The notes under the pieces: generated by a model | The model's input: only the letters and a program-made list of their open reading frames with translations | What the model was told of the DNA's origin: nothing | Databases searched by the model: none | In this document: positions 24,525 to 34,968 of the stretch, piece after piece | Layout of the letters: each line of letters starts with the position of its first letter | Position numbering within the stretch: the first letter of the stretch is position 1 | Translations under genes and position numbers: made by a program | Assembly: GCA_032629725.1 (NCBI GenBank) | Contig: JAFEVB010000008.1 | Span: 1-64,000 of the forward strand | From: Gremmenia infestans | Taxonomy: Eukaryota > Ascomycota > Leotiomycetes > Helotiales > Hamatocanthoscyphaceae | Length of the DNA: 64,000 nt | Direction of reading: 5' to 3'

Positions 24525-25421
24525 TTACCACAAGACCCTCTTACCAGACACTGGACTCCCCGTCCCAGACAACTCACTCAATGGAGTAGTCGCCGCAAAC
24601 GGCTCACTGCCCGCATTCTTCCGGTTACCAGAACCCAGACTCCCATTCCCTCCATCCATCAGCGTCTGCGTATTATTTTCCCAATTCCTCGCCGTACTCC
24701 CCACCTGTGCAGCCATCTGCGTCTCAGCCCTATGCGCCGTATCCTCCCAATCCTTCGCCTCGTACTCTGCCTTGACGCGTTTCCTATGCTCCCAATACCA
24801 CAGCAGGGCGCCGAGGACCAGCAGTACCACTACGGGGACTACCACTGCTGCGACGAGAGTCCCGGTGCTTATGCCGGTTTTCTTGATCACGGGTACGGCT
24901 ACTGGACATGTGGTGTTGGATGCGAAGCCTGTGATGTTCGCGGCCGTGACGGGACTTGGGGGGAGGGAGAAGTTTCCGTTGATGCAGTTCGCGCTGGTGG
25001 TGGAGCAGGTGAAGAGCTTTTGGCCGTCGACGGGGTTTAGGGCTAGATCTTGGCATGTTGAGAGGGGTTGGAAGCCGCTGAACGTATTTCCTTTTCTCTC
25101 AGATTAGTCATCATTTATTCATTCATTCATTCAAAGTTCTTTGGGAAAATGGATCGGAAATTGAAAGAAAGACTTACCGGCATCAGCAGCTTTGATGCAG
25201 AACTGCGGACATGACCCGGCTGGGTAAAAGGGACTGGTACACGCTCCACGGTATAGAAAGAGACCCTTACTCAGACACATGCCATTGGCGATACAGGTAT
25301 CATTGCTTGCACAGCAGGAACTGACACTTGCGGTTGCATCGCAGGGAACCATTCGTGGTCCTTTAAACCCATCGACGGCCGCGCTGCCGTCCGGGTACAC
25401 GCAATCTTTCGGTAAAGCCAT
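24525..25421 (-). CDS. One-pass membrane protein with Cys-rich ectodomain
   Basis: Exons 25421-25178 and 25090-24525 give 269 aa; the 87-bp intron contains ATTC repeats. The N-terminal half has about 12 cysteines (CVYPDG, CCASNDTC, CLSKG, CPQFC, CQDL, TCSTTSANC), then a Ser/Thr/Asn-rich spacer. A hydrophobic helix follows (TLVAAVVVPVVVLLVLGALLW), then a basic stop-transfer WEHRKRV and a cytosolic tail of about 90 residues. This build is widespread in filamentous ascomycetes and recalls wall-stress sensors, but I know no tested function. No cleavable signal peptide is visible at this start; the single helix could act as an anchor, or an upstream exon may be missed. Confidence 0.75.
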
Positions 25422-25894
25422 ACTTGGGAATCGATTTTGAGGCTATATTTCTTTGGGATTAGAGCTCTTACAAGAGAAAATCTAGCTCGTTGGTCTTGTG
25501 TTTGGGAAGTCAGCACCCGGAATGCTGCGTTTTGGCGGCGGTGACTTGTGATTTGAGAGTTTGAGGCCATAATCTACTTCGTGGTGCTCTTTGTAGTATA
25601 CCTTGCCATGACGCTTGATTTTGAGCTATTAGTTCTGGCTTTGTTTGTTGTCCTTTGTCTACGATTCGGGGTTAGGCAGTTCTGTTTGTGATGATCAAGG
25701 GGGTGAATCACATGACTTCTTGCGTATTCGTTTATCCCTTTCCTCAGTCATCGTGAGTCCAATTTCCAGATGGTCGATAATGCGGCTCCAAAGATACATA
25801 ATTTTCTCTTCGAGCGTGGTTCATTACCTTCAACTTGCCCTTCGAAAACATCTAATTCTAGATCGTCTTACAATTCCCATTTTCTCCTACTTCT
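25422..25894. other. Intergenic region, nothing firm seen
   Basis: Separates the start of the membrane protein gene from the end of the RNA-ligase-like gene, both on the minus strand. The minus-strand frame 25570-25271 overlaps the first exon of the membrane protein in another frame and has no family character. Confidence 0.4.
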
Positions 25895-27055
25895 TCACAT
25901 CTGGTCCAGTCTCTTCATGTACCAAGACTTACACATCGCCGTCATGGTCTTCTTCAATAATGCCTGATTAATCAGCATCTCCTCAATCTCCGTCTTTTCC
26001 TCAACCTCCACATCATGAATTACCCATTTCATGAATGCCCCAATACCCTTCATATCTCTCTCGATACCCATCTCCTCAAGGTACGCCCAACCCTGCTCCA
26101 ATCTATTCACCGTTACCGCCGCTTCAGCAAAGTTCTTCGCATTCTCTGACTCGGTTCCACTGGGTTCATTTTTCAGTTTCTCCGTGTTGGTGACTTGGTG
26201 CTGCAACCCCTTCGTCTTTAGCCAGAACCTCGCATCGCTTCCTAGTGGATGTGCCGCTTTCCATACAATTCCTTCTCCCACACCGGAAATCCCAAAGGTT
26301 TTCGCGAATGGGCATTCTTTCTCGACTGCCAAAGTATGGGCATCCAGCTTCTCTCGGGATCCTTGGATATCATTGAAAACCAGCTCTTCATGGTAGAAAC
26401 CACCTCGGGAAATGTTGTAGATGCCGACTGCTTCGTTGTGGATATCTGCGTATGGCTCATTGGGTAGCCACGCATTGTTGATGCTGACGGAAAGAATGAC
26501 AAAGTATTTCCGCGGCAGGTCAGAGATAGCGACGCCTTTCTGAATACCCGGACCAATCCATTCACCAGCAATGATCGTCGGAAACTCCTCAATAATTTCT
26601 AGCCCAGGATTGAGTTCCAGGAATCTTTCCCTGTATCTCTTCTTCAGATCCAATGCCTCAGCTTCCAGTGGGAGAATAGTCTTCGCAATGTTATACAGGT
26701 CTTTCTCTCGACTAAGCCCAGTCACATTGCGGGACTGCAGCTGTATCGTATTGTCGCTGTGGATCACAATATCTGCGTGTGCGCCATGAAGTTTCACCGT
26801 TCCGATAAGTTTGAGGACGGTGTCCAGATTTTGGGTGGTCGGGGATGTGTCAGTTCCAGTCTCCCCTCTCAGATTGTACAGCGTATAGTTGTGGTCTTTA
26901 ACTAGGTCGCCTATCTTTCCGGTGATCTTTGGGAACAGACTACTGGGTTGCTCTAGTATAGGAGACTCTTCAGTAGAATCCTTGATCTGAAACTGTTCCA
27001 TATCTAGCGTTCCCTCCACCATACCAGGAGGTGATTCGAGAGTGCTATCACCCAT
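25895..27055 (-). CDS. RNA-ligase-like nucleotidyltransferase
   Basis: An intronless frame runs from 27118; ATG 27055 (MGDSTLESPP) is preferred because the 21 codons before it look like leader. Length is 386 aa. Motif I is TVKLHG with the candidate AMP-accepting Lys at about 88. A downstream QLQSRN supplies the conserved Arg position. FPTIIAGEWIGPGIQKG resembles motif III, GEGIVWK resembles motif IV and RFWLKTKG resembles motif V. These fit the covalent nucleotidyltransferase fold of RNA ligases (RNA_ligase family). The C-terminal region is helical. The role in fungi is unclear; candidates are RNA repair or a response to RNA damage. The gene lies in an accessory region next to a broken HET gene. 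Confidence 0.75.
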   Translation of the reverse strand: MGDSTLESPPGMVEGTLDMEQFQIKDSTEESPILEQPSSLFPKITGKIGDLVKDHNYTLYNLRGETGTDTSPTTQNLDTVLKLIGTVKLHGAHADIVIHSDNTIQLQSRNVTGLSREKDLYNIAKTILPLEAEALDLKKRYRERFLELNPGLEIIEEFPTIIAGEWIGPGIQKGVAISDLPRKYFVILSVSINNAWLPNEPYADIHNEAVGIYNISRGGFYHEELVFNDIQGSREKLDAHTLAVEKECPFAKTFGISGVGEGIVWKAAHPLGSDARFWLKTKGLQHQVTNTEKLKNEPSGTESENAKNFAEAAVTVNRLEQGWAYLEEMGIERDMKGIGAFMKWVIHDVEVEEKTEIEEMLINQALLKKTMTAMCKSWYMKRLDQM

Positions 27056-27913
27056 CGTGGGTTTTTGGTAAAAGTTATAGGAAGGACGGTTGATACTAAT
27101 TTTTTCTAGGGTGTACAAAGGTCCTAAAAGGAATTCGAGAGTGTGTTTTATTGAACGAATCGGAAGGTCTTGGAAGAAATTATTTGAAAGCTTCGAGGAC
27201 GAGAAAGTTGGAATGAGTCAGGCCGACATTTATCATCACCGAGTCGCTCTTTCCTAGGTGACTCCATATATCTACGTAGAGATAAATGAAAATATTTGCG
27301 GCTCCAAAAACAAAAAGATGTTTAACGGGCGAATTATTTCGATGTCTACAAGTTGACAATAGTGTAAACCGATGTGGTTATTGGAAATAATATAATTAAA
27401 GAAGGTTGCAATGATTTGAGAATAAATTGGACTCGTTTGCCCTTGACTCCTGCTGTAGAAGGAACAGCTAAGCCCCCTTTGTACTTTAGCGAGCGGCACC
27501 TAAATTAACTTAGGAGATCCTAGGACTACTTAGAAACAGCAAATGAATCAACCAATTTCTGATTCTCTCGAAAGGACTTAGTATTACTTTGAAGAAATGT
27601 CTAGTTCAATGATACCCCTTCTTAAAATTTTCCTCGTGGGTCAAGTTCAGGCAGAATCAGTCACGTGTCGACCCCACCACGTTGTGGCTGCCTTGAGGCT
27701 ACGCCCTGAAACATTGAGCCGAACTCTTAAGTCAATAACATACAGACAAATATAATTCCAGCCTCATAGCTATCAATGTTTTCCACCAATTCCTCGGCCA
27801 GAGTATGCGAAGAAGAAACTAACGACTACCTGTGAAGGTTTCCTGTTCACACTACCGAGACCGAAACAGCATAGCCCACTGCCCACTGCCCACCGCATAA
27901 AGCCGATTTCAAT
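27056..27913. other. Divergent intergenic region
   Basis: About 860 bp between the RNA-ligase-like gene (minus) and the HET pseudogene (plus). It is AT-rich, with no supported coding region and no clear repeat. It should hold both promoters. Confidence 0.4.
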
Positions 27914-29694
27914 ATGCGCCTCTTGAACGTGAAGTCTCAAGAACTTGAGCAGTTTTCCGGCTCAAGTGTTCCAGCAAACGCTATATTATCACACTGCTGG
28001 GGCGACGACGAGGTCTCGTTTGAGGACATCAGTGACCCCGGCGCTGCAATGTTGCGTAAACCCGGAGCGAGGAAGATAAAATATGCCTGCGAACAGAGCA
28101 TGAGAGATCAGTGGGCCCACGTTTGGATAGATACTTGTTATATCGATAAGAGAAGTAGCGCCGAGCTTTCCGAAGCAATAAACTCCATGTACAACTGGTA
28201 TCAAGAGTCTGAGGTCTGTTATGTATACCTTGAAGATGTATGGGGGGAAGACACGGGCTTGGATTTGCAGTTTCGTAAGAGTAGATGGTTTACTAGAGGA
28301 GTAAGCAAAACTGGCTCTTTGATTTTACCCTACCCCCTTCTTCATGTTTCGTCTCATGTACTCCAACTACTCCTTACATACTTCCGATAGGAGGGAACTT
28401 GCTCTTCTTCTGCTCTCAAAACACTCTTGAAGAGGAAATAACTAACTCCCTCGTGGTGTAGTGGACTCTACAAGAGCTCATTGCCCCAAATAAGCTATTA
28501 TTTTACGACAAAACTTGGAGGCCTGTCGGGTCAAAAAAGGCCTTAGGCTCCCACATTTCAGCCATCACGAAGATTCCCGAGCAAATCTTGGAGGAGCCAT
28601 TGAAACTCGAATATGCTAGTGTAGCAAAGAAAATGTCATGGGCTGCAGGAAGGCAGACGACTCGCGTGGAAGATATAGCCTATTGTCTGCTCGGCTTGTT
28701 CGACGTCAACATGCCTTTACTATACGGCGAAGGAACTAAAGCCTTCATTCGCCTACAAGAAGAAATCTTGAAGAATTCGGATGATAAGTCATTATTTGCC
28801 TGGAGCATAGAGCCAAATGACACCTGGGGCGAATTTTGGTTAATCCCCAACAATGGAGTTCTAGCTGGAAGTCCAAACGCATTTGCGGATTCGGGGAATA
28901 TTATACCCTTTCCTGTGGGGGCCAAACAACAGCCATATTATATGACTAATAAAGGTCTCAGGATCGAGCTCCGGCTCAAAATGGAAAACGACGGATCATC
29001 ACTAGTATACCTCGCTTTGCTTCATTGCCAATATGAAAATGACTTCACTGGCTGAGTTGGAATAATTTTGGAAGAGACTTCTGAGCCGTCCGTTTTCTCG
29101 AGGCATCCGGGGTATCTGTCGGGGATGAAAAAAGTGAATATCAAGGACATGGAAAAATGGAAAATGAGCACCACGATCTATATCCGGAAGAATCCCCGAA
29201 TGGCGGAAAGTCTGCGGAGGTATGAAACCTGCCTTGTTCGGCTGTCAGGTGAAATAGAGGAGTATGACTACAAGATTGTAGAGACAAGGCCTAAAAGCAC
29301 AGTATGGAATGCGGACTCTCTAACATTACAAATTTGGATTAACCACTACCAAAGCTCCTGGGGGGCAATACATTTCTGTAGTTCACTAACAACGCTTGGG
29401 TTTGTTGTGTTCTTCAAGATGTCAGAAGCAGAAGATAAATCCTTTGTTAAGATCTGTGATTTGGCAGCAGGAGGTATGACACAACAATGGCTTGTTAGAG
29501 CGGCAAAAACAGGGTTTGAAAATTCAGAGGAGTCATATCGCTTGATGAAAAAGACCAACGCGAAGCAGGAAGAAAAAGGTGACTGTGAAGGAGGCCAATT
29601 TGTTAAAGCAAAAGTGTGGAGTACGGAGCGTTTGAACCAGAAAGTTTGTAAGACACCCAAGATCCAGCCCAAGCACTCATTTACCACTTTCTAA
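27914..29694 (+). pseudogene. HET-domain gene broken by one stop codon
   Basis: The first exon (27914-28300) is a clear HET domain: MRLLNVKSQELEQF, AILSHCWGDDEVSF, VWIDTCYIDK, VCYVYLEDV, SRWFTRG. A 161-bp GTAAGC..GTAG intron leads in phase 0 to exon 2 (28462), which begins WTLQELIAPNKLLFYD and contains AYCLLGLFDVNMPLLYGEG, the usual layout of this HET class. In exon 2 the frame meets TGA at 29053-29055, yet the same frame stays open for 213 more codons to 29694. A single change from CGA (or TGG) would explain this. Apart from this stop I see no frameshift. It could still be made as a truncated HET protein of about 326 aa. Confidence 0.7.
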
Positions 29695-31779
29695 AGGATG
29701 TATAGCTAACTCCTATTTGTTCGCAGGGGTCCTGGATGTTAACTTGAAAGTCGAAGATGTCATCGTGTTCCCCCCTGCCCTACAGGAGAGTGGTGGTCCC
29801 CGTTTTCCCCTCACGGAGTGGGAGGAAAGCTCTACGTTGGAGAAAAAAGCGGCGGAATAAAGTCCAAGTATTTAACTAGTCCTGAAAAATACCACTAAAG
29901 AATTGCGCACGTACTATCAAATACCGCAAGTTCATTCCGCCCGGTTTTTCTCCGACGTAGAGGGAATGCTTGGACCGCCACTCACATAGGGTAGGGGGAA
30001 AGGATTAAACCCAGTCCTACTCTCTCCATCAAAGCATTTTTGTAGGCTGCGAGTGGTATCGTAACGACGTGCATCTGTCAACTACTTTTTGGGGGGTTGA
30101 TTATTGTGTTGTGTAGAAGGAAGAAGAGGGAGACGTTCCTCGAGGAATCATGCCCGAATGTCGTGATGTGTAGAGGTTGAGATTGAGGCAGGTGCGTTGC
30201 TGTATCATTTATGTGGCAGTCATAGCCGCGGAAGAGCCATTTGCTCCCTGCTCCCAGTCCCTAGTGAGATTTTCTCGCCCAACGGAAGACACACGATGAA
30301 ATCCAATAACTCACTGCTCATCCACCTGTAGAACCACGACAGATATTAAACTCGACACTGAATAGAGATCTGAGCAGCATATCCAACCACGAACTAACTG
30401 GGACGAAGAGTAGAGGCAGGCCAAAATGGTTGTAAGAGAAACGAACTCCATACTTGTGAGAAGTCAAGTATTGGCGTGATCTCCCCCACAATGTGTAACA
30501 ACATTTCTTGCAACAACACTTCTTACCGTAGCGGATCTTGGTAGCGTGTTTTTGTGTGGACATAAGACTGGAGACCAACTGAGCGAAATGGTTACATGTC
30601 AGACTCTGGGCTGAAATCATGGCATCACAACAGCTTTCTTGCAACACTTGGCGGTGTGGAGAAAAAAGGAAACAGCTAGGTATCAAAACCCGCGAATTGC
30701 AATAGAATTTAGCCACCATCAATGCCGTAAGCACGAAGAAAATGAGGAACTCTGGACTAAAAGTACAGAAGCAAAGCACAGAAGCAGAAACGAAGGTTGC
30801 CAGGTGACTACAGTGCTTCGGGCTGAACGCAAAGGGGTCCTACAAAGAGACAATAGGGTGGTATGAAAACATTTGGTAAGACCTCAGGCAAGACGGAGAA
30901 GGATTTGAGACGAAACGTTACGATCCCCAGTGGGACGAAGTTCTTAGAGTCTTGGAATGTTCGAAATGGAATGAGGCACGATATAGGAGTCTAACAGCAA
31001 AGCTCACCCGTAAACGCTCACCAGTCGAGCCAAAGCGCCAAGCATAATGAAGCATCTGGTTGGTCTTAGGCATGTGGAACTTGAATAGGCAATCGCCCGT
31101 TCCACGATCCCTTGGGCCTTGGCTGCCTCGTACTCGTACTCCATTTTGCACAACATGTACTCGTACACGGCGTAACCGGACTCTGCCAACGAGACTTTCC
31201 AGTATCTTGGCTGTGCACACTATTGGGAGGTTCGCAACATTGGGACTTACAATATGATCTCCATATCCGGACTGCATCTTCATTAGCCTCTTGGCAATCG
31301 ACCGTCAATCTTATGACGACGCTTCCAAAAACAATACCGAATCACCGATTATCCTCGTTTGAGAATGCCAAGAACTTCCGTTTGAAACTTAGTCGCGGAT
31401 CGGGGCGCAATGATAGTGGATTGCCAAGAGTGATCGGTGCTTGCAGGATGGCTTGGCTGCAACACCAGAGATATCAAAGATCACTTTATCTATACGTTTT
31501 CAAGATGACCAAGAAGCGCCAAGGATGGCTTCGCGCAGGGCCAAGTAAGTCTTTCGCGGCTTGCCAAGCTGATATGCACTTTCTGAAGTCAGCCATTGTT
31601 TCTTGATGGAGGTTGAAAAACAGATATAAACCCCCCCTTCGGACTCCCATTTCTTCTCTCATCATTCCAACTCAAACTCACTTTCCTACTATAACACTCA
31701 AGAACCGGCTTCTTCATCAACACAACCGCACTTCCAAATCATTGAATCCCATCAATACCTACCCAAAAACAAACTCATA
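29695..31779. other. Gene-poor stretch
   Basis: About 2.1 kb without a supported gene apart from the inverted-repeat element at 29769-30000. Several frames of 60-160 codons occur on both strands (for example 30318-30779 minus and 31112-31606 plus), but they overlap each other and have no motif or sensible composition. A TATAAA-like word near 31625 and a C/A-rich leader precede the small gene at 31780. Confidence 0.45.
29769..30000. mobile_element. Inverted-repeat element (possible MITE)
   Basis: The left arm (about 29769-29863) and the right arm (about 29931-29999) are diverged inverted copies. Matching blocks include TCCCCCCTGCCCTAC against TCCCCCTACCCTAT, GAGTGGTGGTCC against GAGTGGCGGTCC, CTCTACGTTGGAGAAAAA against CTCTACGTCGGAGAAAAA, and GCGGAATAAA against GCGGAATGAA. 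The left arm carries extra bases inside. The 67-bp centre is not coding. No clear target-site duplication is seen. It lies just 3' of the HET pseudogene. A solo foldback element or MITE remnant fits best. Confidence 0.65.
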
Positions 31780-32110
31780 ATGTCTTCCCAACCTCAAGCA
31801 ACCCGAACTGGTACAGTCCTCTCACCATTACCACTTCCCTTCTCTTCCCGCCCACTCCCCCGGACTCCCCATATTCTAACACATTCCTCCAGAGCGCTCC
31901 TCCTCCACCGCCTCCACAATCTCCACAACCTCCACTGGCAGCTGGCTCGAACTAACCAGCGTCCACCGGACCCCCGCCACGGCAATGACCTCCACTGGGC
32001 ACCCCTATCTCGAGCTCACGCCCTCGGTGTCGAGCACTAGGTTCCGCGGAACGCCGAACAACGAGGAGCAGCGCCGCCTGATGCTCCTGCGCGCGCGGGA
32101 CAACTGTTAG
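31780..32110 (+). CDS. Small Ser/Thr-rich protein, spliced
   Basis: Exons 31780-31810 and 31893-32110 give 82 aa. The intron is GTACAG..CCAG, 82 bp, with a TTCTAACAC branch site. Without splicing the frame is proline/leucine-rich nonsense; with it a Ser/Thr-rich segment is followed by HPYLELTPSVSSTRFRG and a charged end EEQRRLMLLRARDNC. A TATAAA word (31624) and a long C/A-rich leader suggest a strongly expressed gene. No signal peptide or membrane segment. I do not recognise the family. Confidence 0.65.
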
Positions 32111-32982
32111 GATGGGAAAGGAACGGAAAGGAAAGTGGATGTGCGACTGCCGGCGGTAGTGGGACTTGGCGGGCGATCAAGATGCGCAGGGGTGGGTATC
32201 ATTTTGAGCCTAGATTTTGGCTTGGCGTTTCTTGTGAACTTTTTAAGGGGGTGTTTGGCGTTGGAAATGTATGGTGTTAGCTTGGCGAAGGAATAAATAA
32301 GAATAGGAAGTAAGGACAGATTGGACACGTTATATCTTAAGTCGCCTCTGTTGGCCTGTAAGAGCAGAAGGGAAGATTAGAACTATAACCTGAGAGAATG
32401 ATGAGACCAAGCTATAATATAATTTCATGCCCAAGTGACATTCGCACTTTTCCTTGTGGGATTCTTTGTTCAAGAGCTGCGCTGACTGATTCGAGTATGT
32501 GGTGCAACTAAAGCGACAAGTGCTTGAGGAAAGAGACTGGTCAACGACCACAGATTGAGGGGTCGAAATGATGAGGCACTAAAGAGGGGCTTCTGTAGAG
32601 GATGGCCTTGCCACTTGGCTAGCGTGATCTTCAGACTGTATGAGAAAATGACAAGGCAATAGAGAAATGGCAGTAGACATAGATCGGAAACGTTAAGATC
32701 ACCAGCGTGGTGGTCAAAAGCATGACGAGAAGGTCGAGATGCGGAATGCGAGAGCGGGTATAGAGTACACAGCTTTGATCATAATGTGCTGTACTGTCCT
32801 GATGCTCAAAGGGCTGTTTGGAAATAGATGAATAGGTACAAAAATATATATCAGCATATGCAACCCATTGGAGATGGCTGGCCATCTTCTTCCCAAGGTT
32901 CCCGCCCACCCAGGATATATATGTATATATATTTATACATGAGGTAGTACTGGTAACCCCACGCCCCCGTATACCGCCCTTG
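32111..32982. other. Intergenic region, nothing firm seen
   Basis: About 870 bp between two convergent genes. It contains a short ATATAT-rich tract near 32918-32940. Minus-strand frames here are short and unconvincing. Confidence 0.45.
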
Positions 32983-33614
32983 CTAATAATACAATTCCCT
33001 TATGATCTCTACAACAACAGCATGATCCTGATGTTGCTTCAGTCCACTGACAACAACTACCGCAACAACGCCCTCGACGCCCGTGACACGTATAGGTATT
33101 CCCCCACCATGTATAGCATACTCCCCCGCACTATTCCCCAACCCGTACTTCTCCCTAAACGCCACCTCATCGCCCTTGAACTTGCAATGCATATACCACG
33201 TCGAGCACCCCCACCTCAACACCGTCTTCCTTTTCCGCGCAACCCAGCTATCGTTATCCGGCATCACACCAGAATGCGTGCAGGTGTGGAAGAGCGGCTG
33301 GTTCTGGTTTGCGAGCGAGATGTTGATCACGACGGGCGTGGCGATGGGCAGTAGTCGCGTGCGCAGCGCTGAGCCAAGCTCCCATGCATCGTCGGTGGTG
33401 AAGTGTTCGAAGACGAGAGAGGCATCGATGCGAGCGATGGATTCGAGCTGCGAGACACAGCACAGTCAGCTCAGCTTCCTACAGCACAGTATCGGAGCAC
33501 AAGCACAAACACAAAACTACCACGTCTCTGCGTTCTGCTGCGGCTTACATCTGTTGGAGGGTCTTCAATTGGCTTGGGCGTCCTTGGACTCGATATCGCT
33601 CTGGGAGATGACAT
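32983..33614 (-). CDS. UPF0303 / HbpS-like protein
   Basis: Exons 33614-33549 and 33447-32983 give 176 aa; the 101-bp intron is GTAAGC..CGCAG. The core reads FTTDDAWELGSALR, then NQPLFHTCTHSGVMPDND, SWVARKRKTVLRWGCSTWYM, EYAIHGGGIPIRV and VVVVSGLKQHQDHAVVVE. This is the DUF336/HbpS-like fold of the UPF0303 family (yeast YBR137W relatives), about 160-170 residues. HbpS-type proteins bind haem or act as small adaptors; the fungal role here is not established. The frame stays open for 163 codons upstream of the chosen ATG, so a longer N-terminus cannot be excluded (see findings). Confidence 0.82.
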
Positions 33615-34491
33615 GATAATTGATTGATCGTCCCGCGAAGAGTCTTCCTCGTGGTATCGTGCTCTTTGCTCGAGTCTTGGCACTATATCCGAGTCTAGCA
33701 ATGTTTTTTTTCTTCGTGGGTCTCGGTCCCAATTTGGCGTATCGAGTCTACTTTCTCCCTCTATCTCGAGAATAACGAATAATTTATGTTCTTCTCTGGC
33801 CCTTTCCAAACTTGCGTTGTTTCTCGTACTCATAGGAAAGTGGGGTTCGTAGTTGTTAGCACGCTGCTTAGATTTGGTTTCCTTGGAATTCGTTCTGTAT
33901 TTTGATTTCGACCGCAAGCCGCAAAATGTGGACATTGATCTGCTCTTTCCTGTTTCGTTTGCTGCAGTTCCACATATGAAATTGTCGTCTACATGAGGGC
34001 GAGAGAGTTCTCGTTTTGAATACGGACTGATATTACTGTTCAGACCCCCATGATGAAACTCCATTACTAAGGAGCCATTATTACGACGGGATCGGATGAT
34101 CATATAAGTGCGAGCTTGCTGGGGTGGGATTGAGAGCTTGACAGCTGGTATATTCCCTGGAGGCCAGAGAATGAGGCGGATGTCAGAAAGAAATCCAGTG
34201 ATTTAACGTCGTTGATGATCCCTGCAAAGTTTATCAACGTTGGAAAAAATGATCCTGGTGATCCATTATAAGTTTTCTAGATAACCTCCACATGGATTGG
34301 AAGACCTCGGTACAAGTTGCGATATGAACAATTAGAACGGAAACCATTCTAGTTCGGGCAGTGCTGGCAAGAGCTCCTGGAGTTGCCTTTGAAAGAAGCG
34401 AAGCTGAAAAACCGAACTGGTAAAAGTTCTTTGGATCATCAGATTCGATCGTTAATTATATTATTGAATATTGGAATAGGGGCCGCAGGAC
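33615..34491 (-). other. Open frame upstream of the UPF0303 gene with a 2EXR-like relic
   Basis: On the minus strand the frame of UPF0303 exon 1 is open back to about 34200. Its far end reads FLSDIRLILWPPG, which resembles the start of 2EXR-like domains (LPxEIRxxIW). The rest is Arg/Ser/Asn-rich without a domain. It may be a decayed gene fragment, a leader of the UPF0303 transcript or a true extension. The plus strand and the last 280 bases show nothing further. Confidence 0.3.
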
Positions 34492-34968
34492 GTGCGGCGC
34501 TTGCTACGTGTTATGTGTGGCAACAAATGGTTTCAACGGGCTGAGTGGAGTGAATCAAAATCTTGGAGTCAGGTCGCTTCTCGAGTCAAACGGCAAGACC
34601 TCCTCAAGTGTCTGCCTGCGTCGCTCGAACATCTCCACCTCGCAGACTGTGGCCGAAAAGCTCTTATTGACTGTACGCCTTTCTTCCGTAAGCTCTCCAC
34701 GAAAAATGGGTCCCCTACCCCACGCTTGAAGTCGGTCTCGCTGAGCTTTTGCGGGTGTCAACGGGCTGATCTGGGAACACTGGGGGAGTTTGACAGTTTC
34801 TACGACCACAACCCAGAAAGCATCTCTGAGATAGATCCTTACTTGGGCTTACCCGAAAACTATAACTCCATTTACAAGGTAATAAAGAGGGCTTGTGGGG
34901 AAGAGTTATTGCTCGCTGCGAAAGATTGCTACGAGAAGACAGGTATCACGATTGAGCTGACATTCTAA
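34492..34968 (+). pseudogene. Probable fragment of an F-box/LRR-type protein
   Basis: An open frame of 158 codons without a good ATG start (it begins at a GTG). It includes LPASLEHLHLADCG and RLKSVSLSFCG, which look like two leucine-rich-repeat strands of the kind found in the C-terminal half of fungal F-box proteins. No F-box or upstream exon could be found, because the preceding 300 bases are AT-rich. It is convergent with the 2EXR-like gene A. A truncated copy is the simplest reading. Confidence 0.35.

Noticed and set aside
30318..30779. 153-codon minus-strand frame with a hydrophobic start
   Set aside because: Cysteine-rich random-looking composition, overlapped by another frame on the plus strand, no homology I recognise.
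31112..31606. 164-codon plus-strand frame
   Set aside because: Overlaps four other frames in a gene-poor stretch; no motif or conserved composition.
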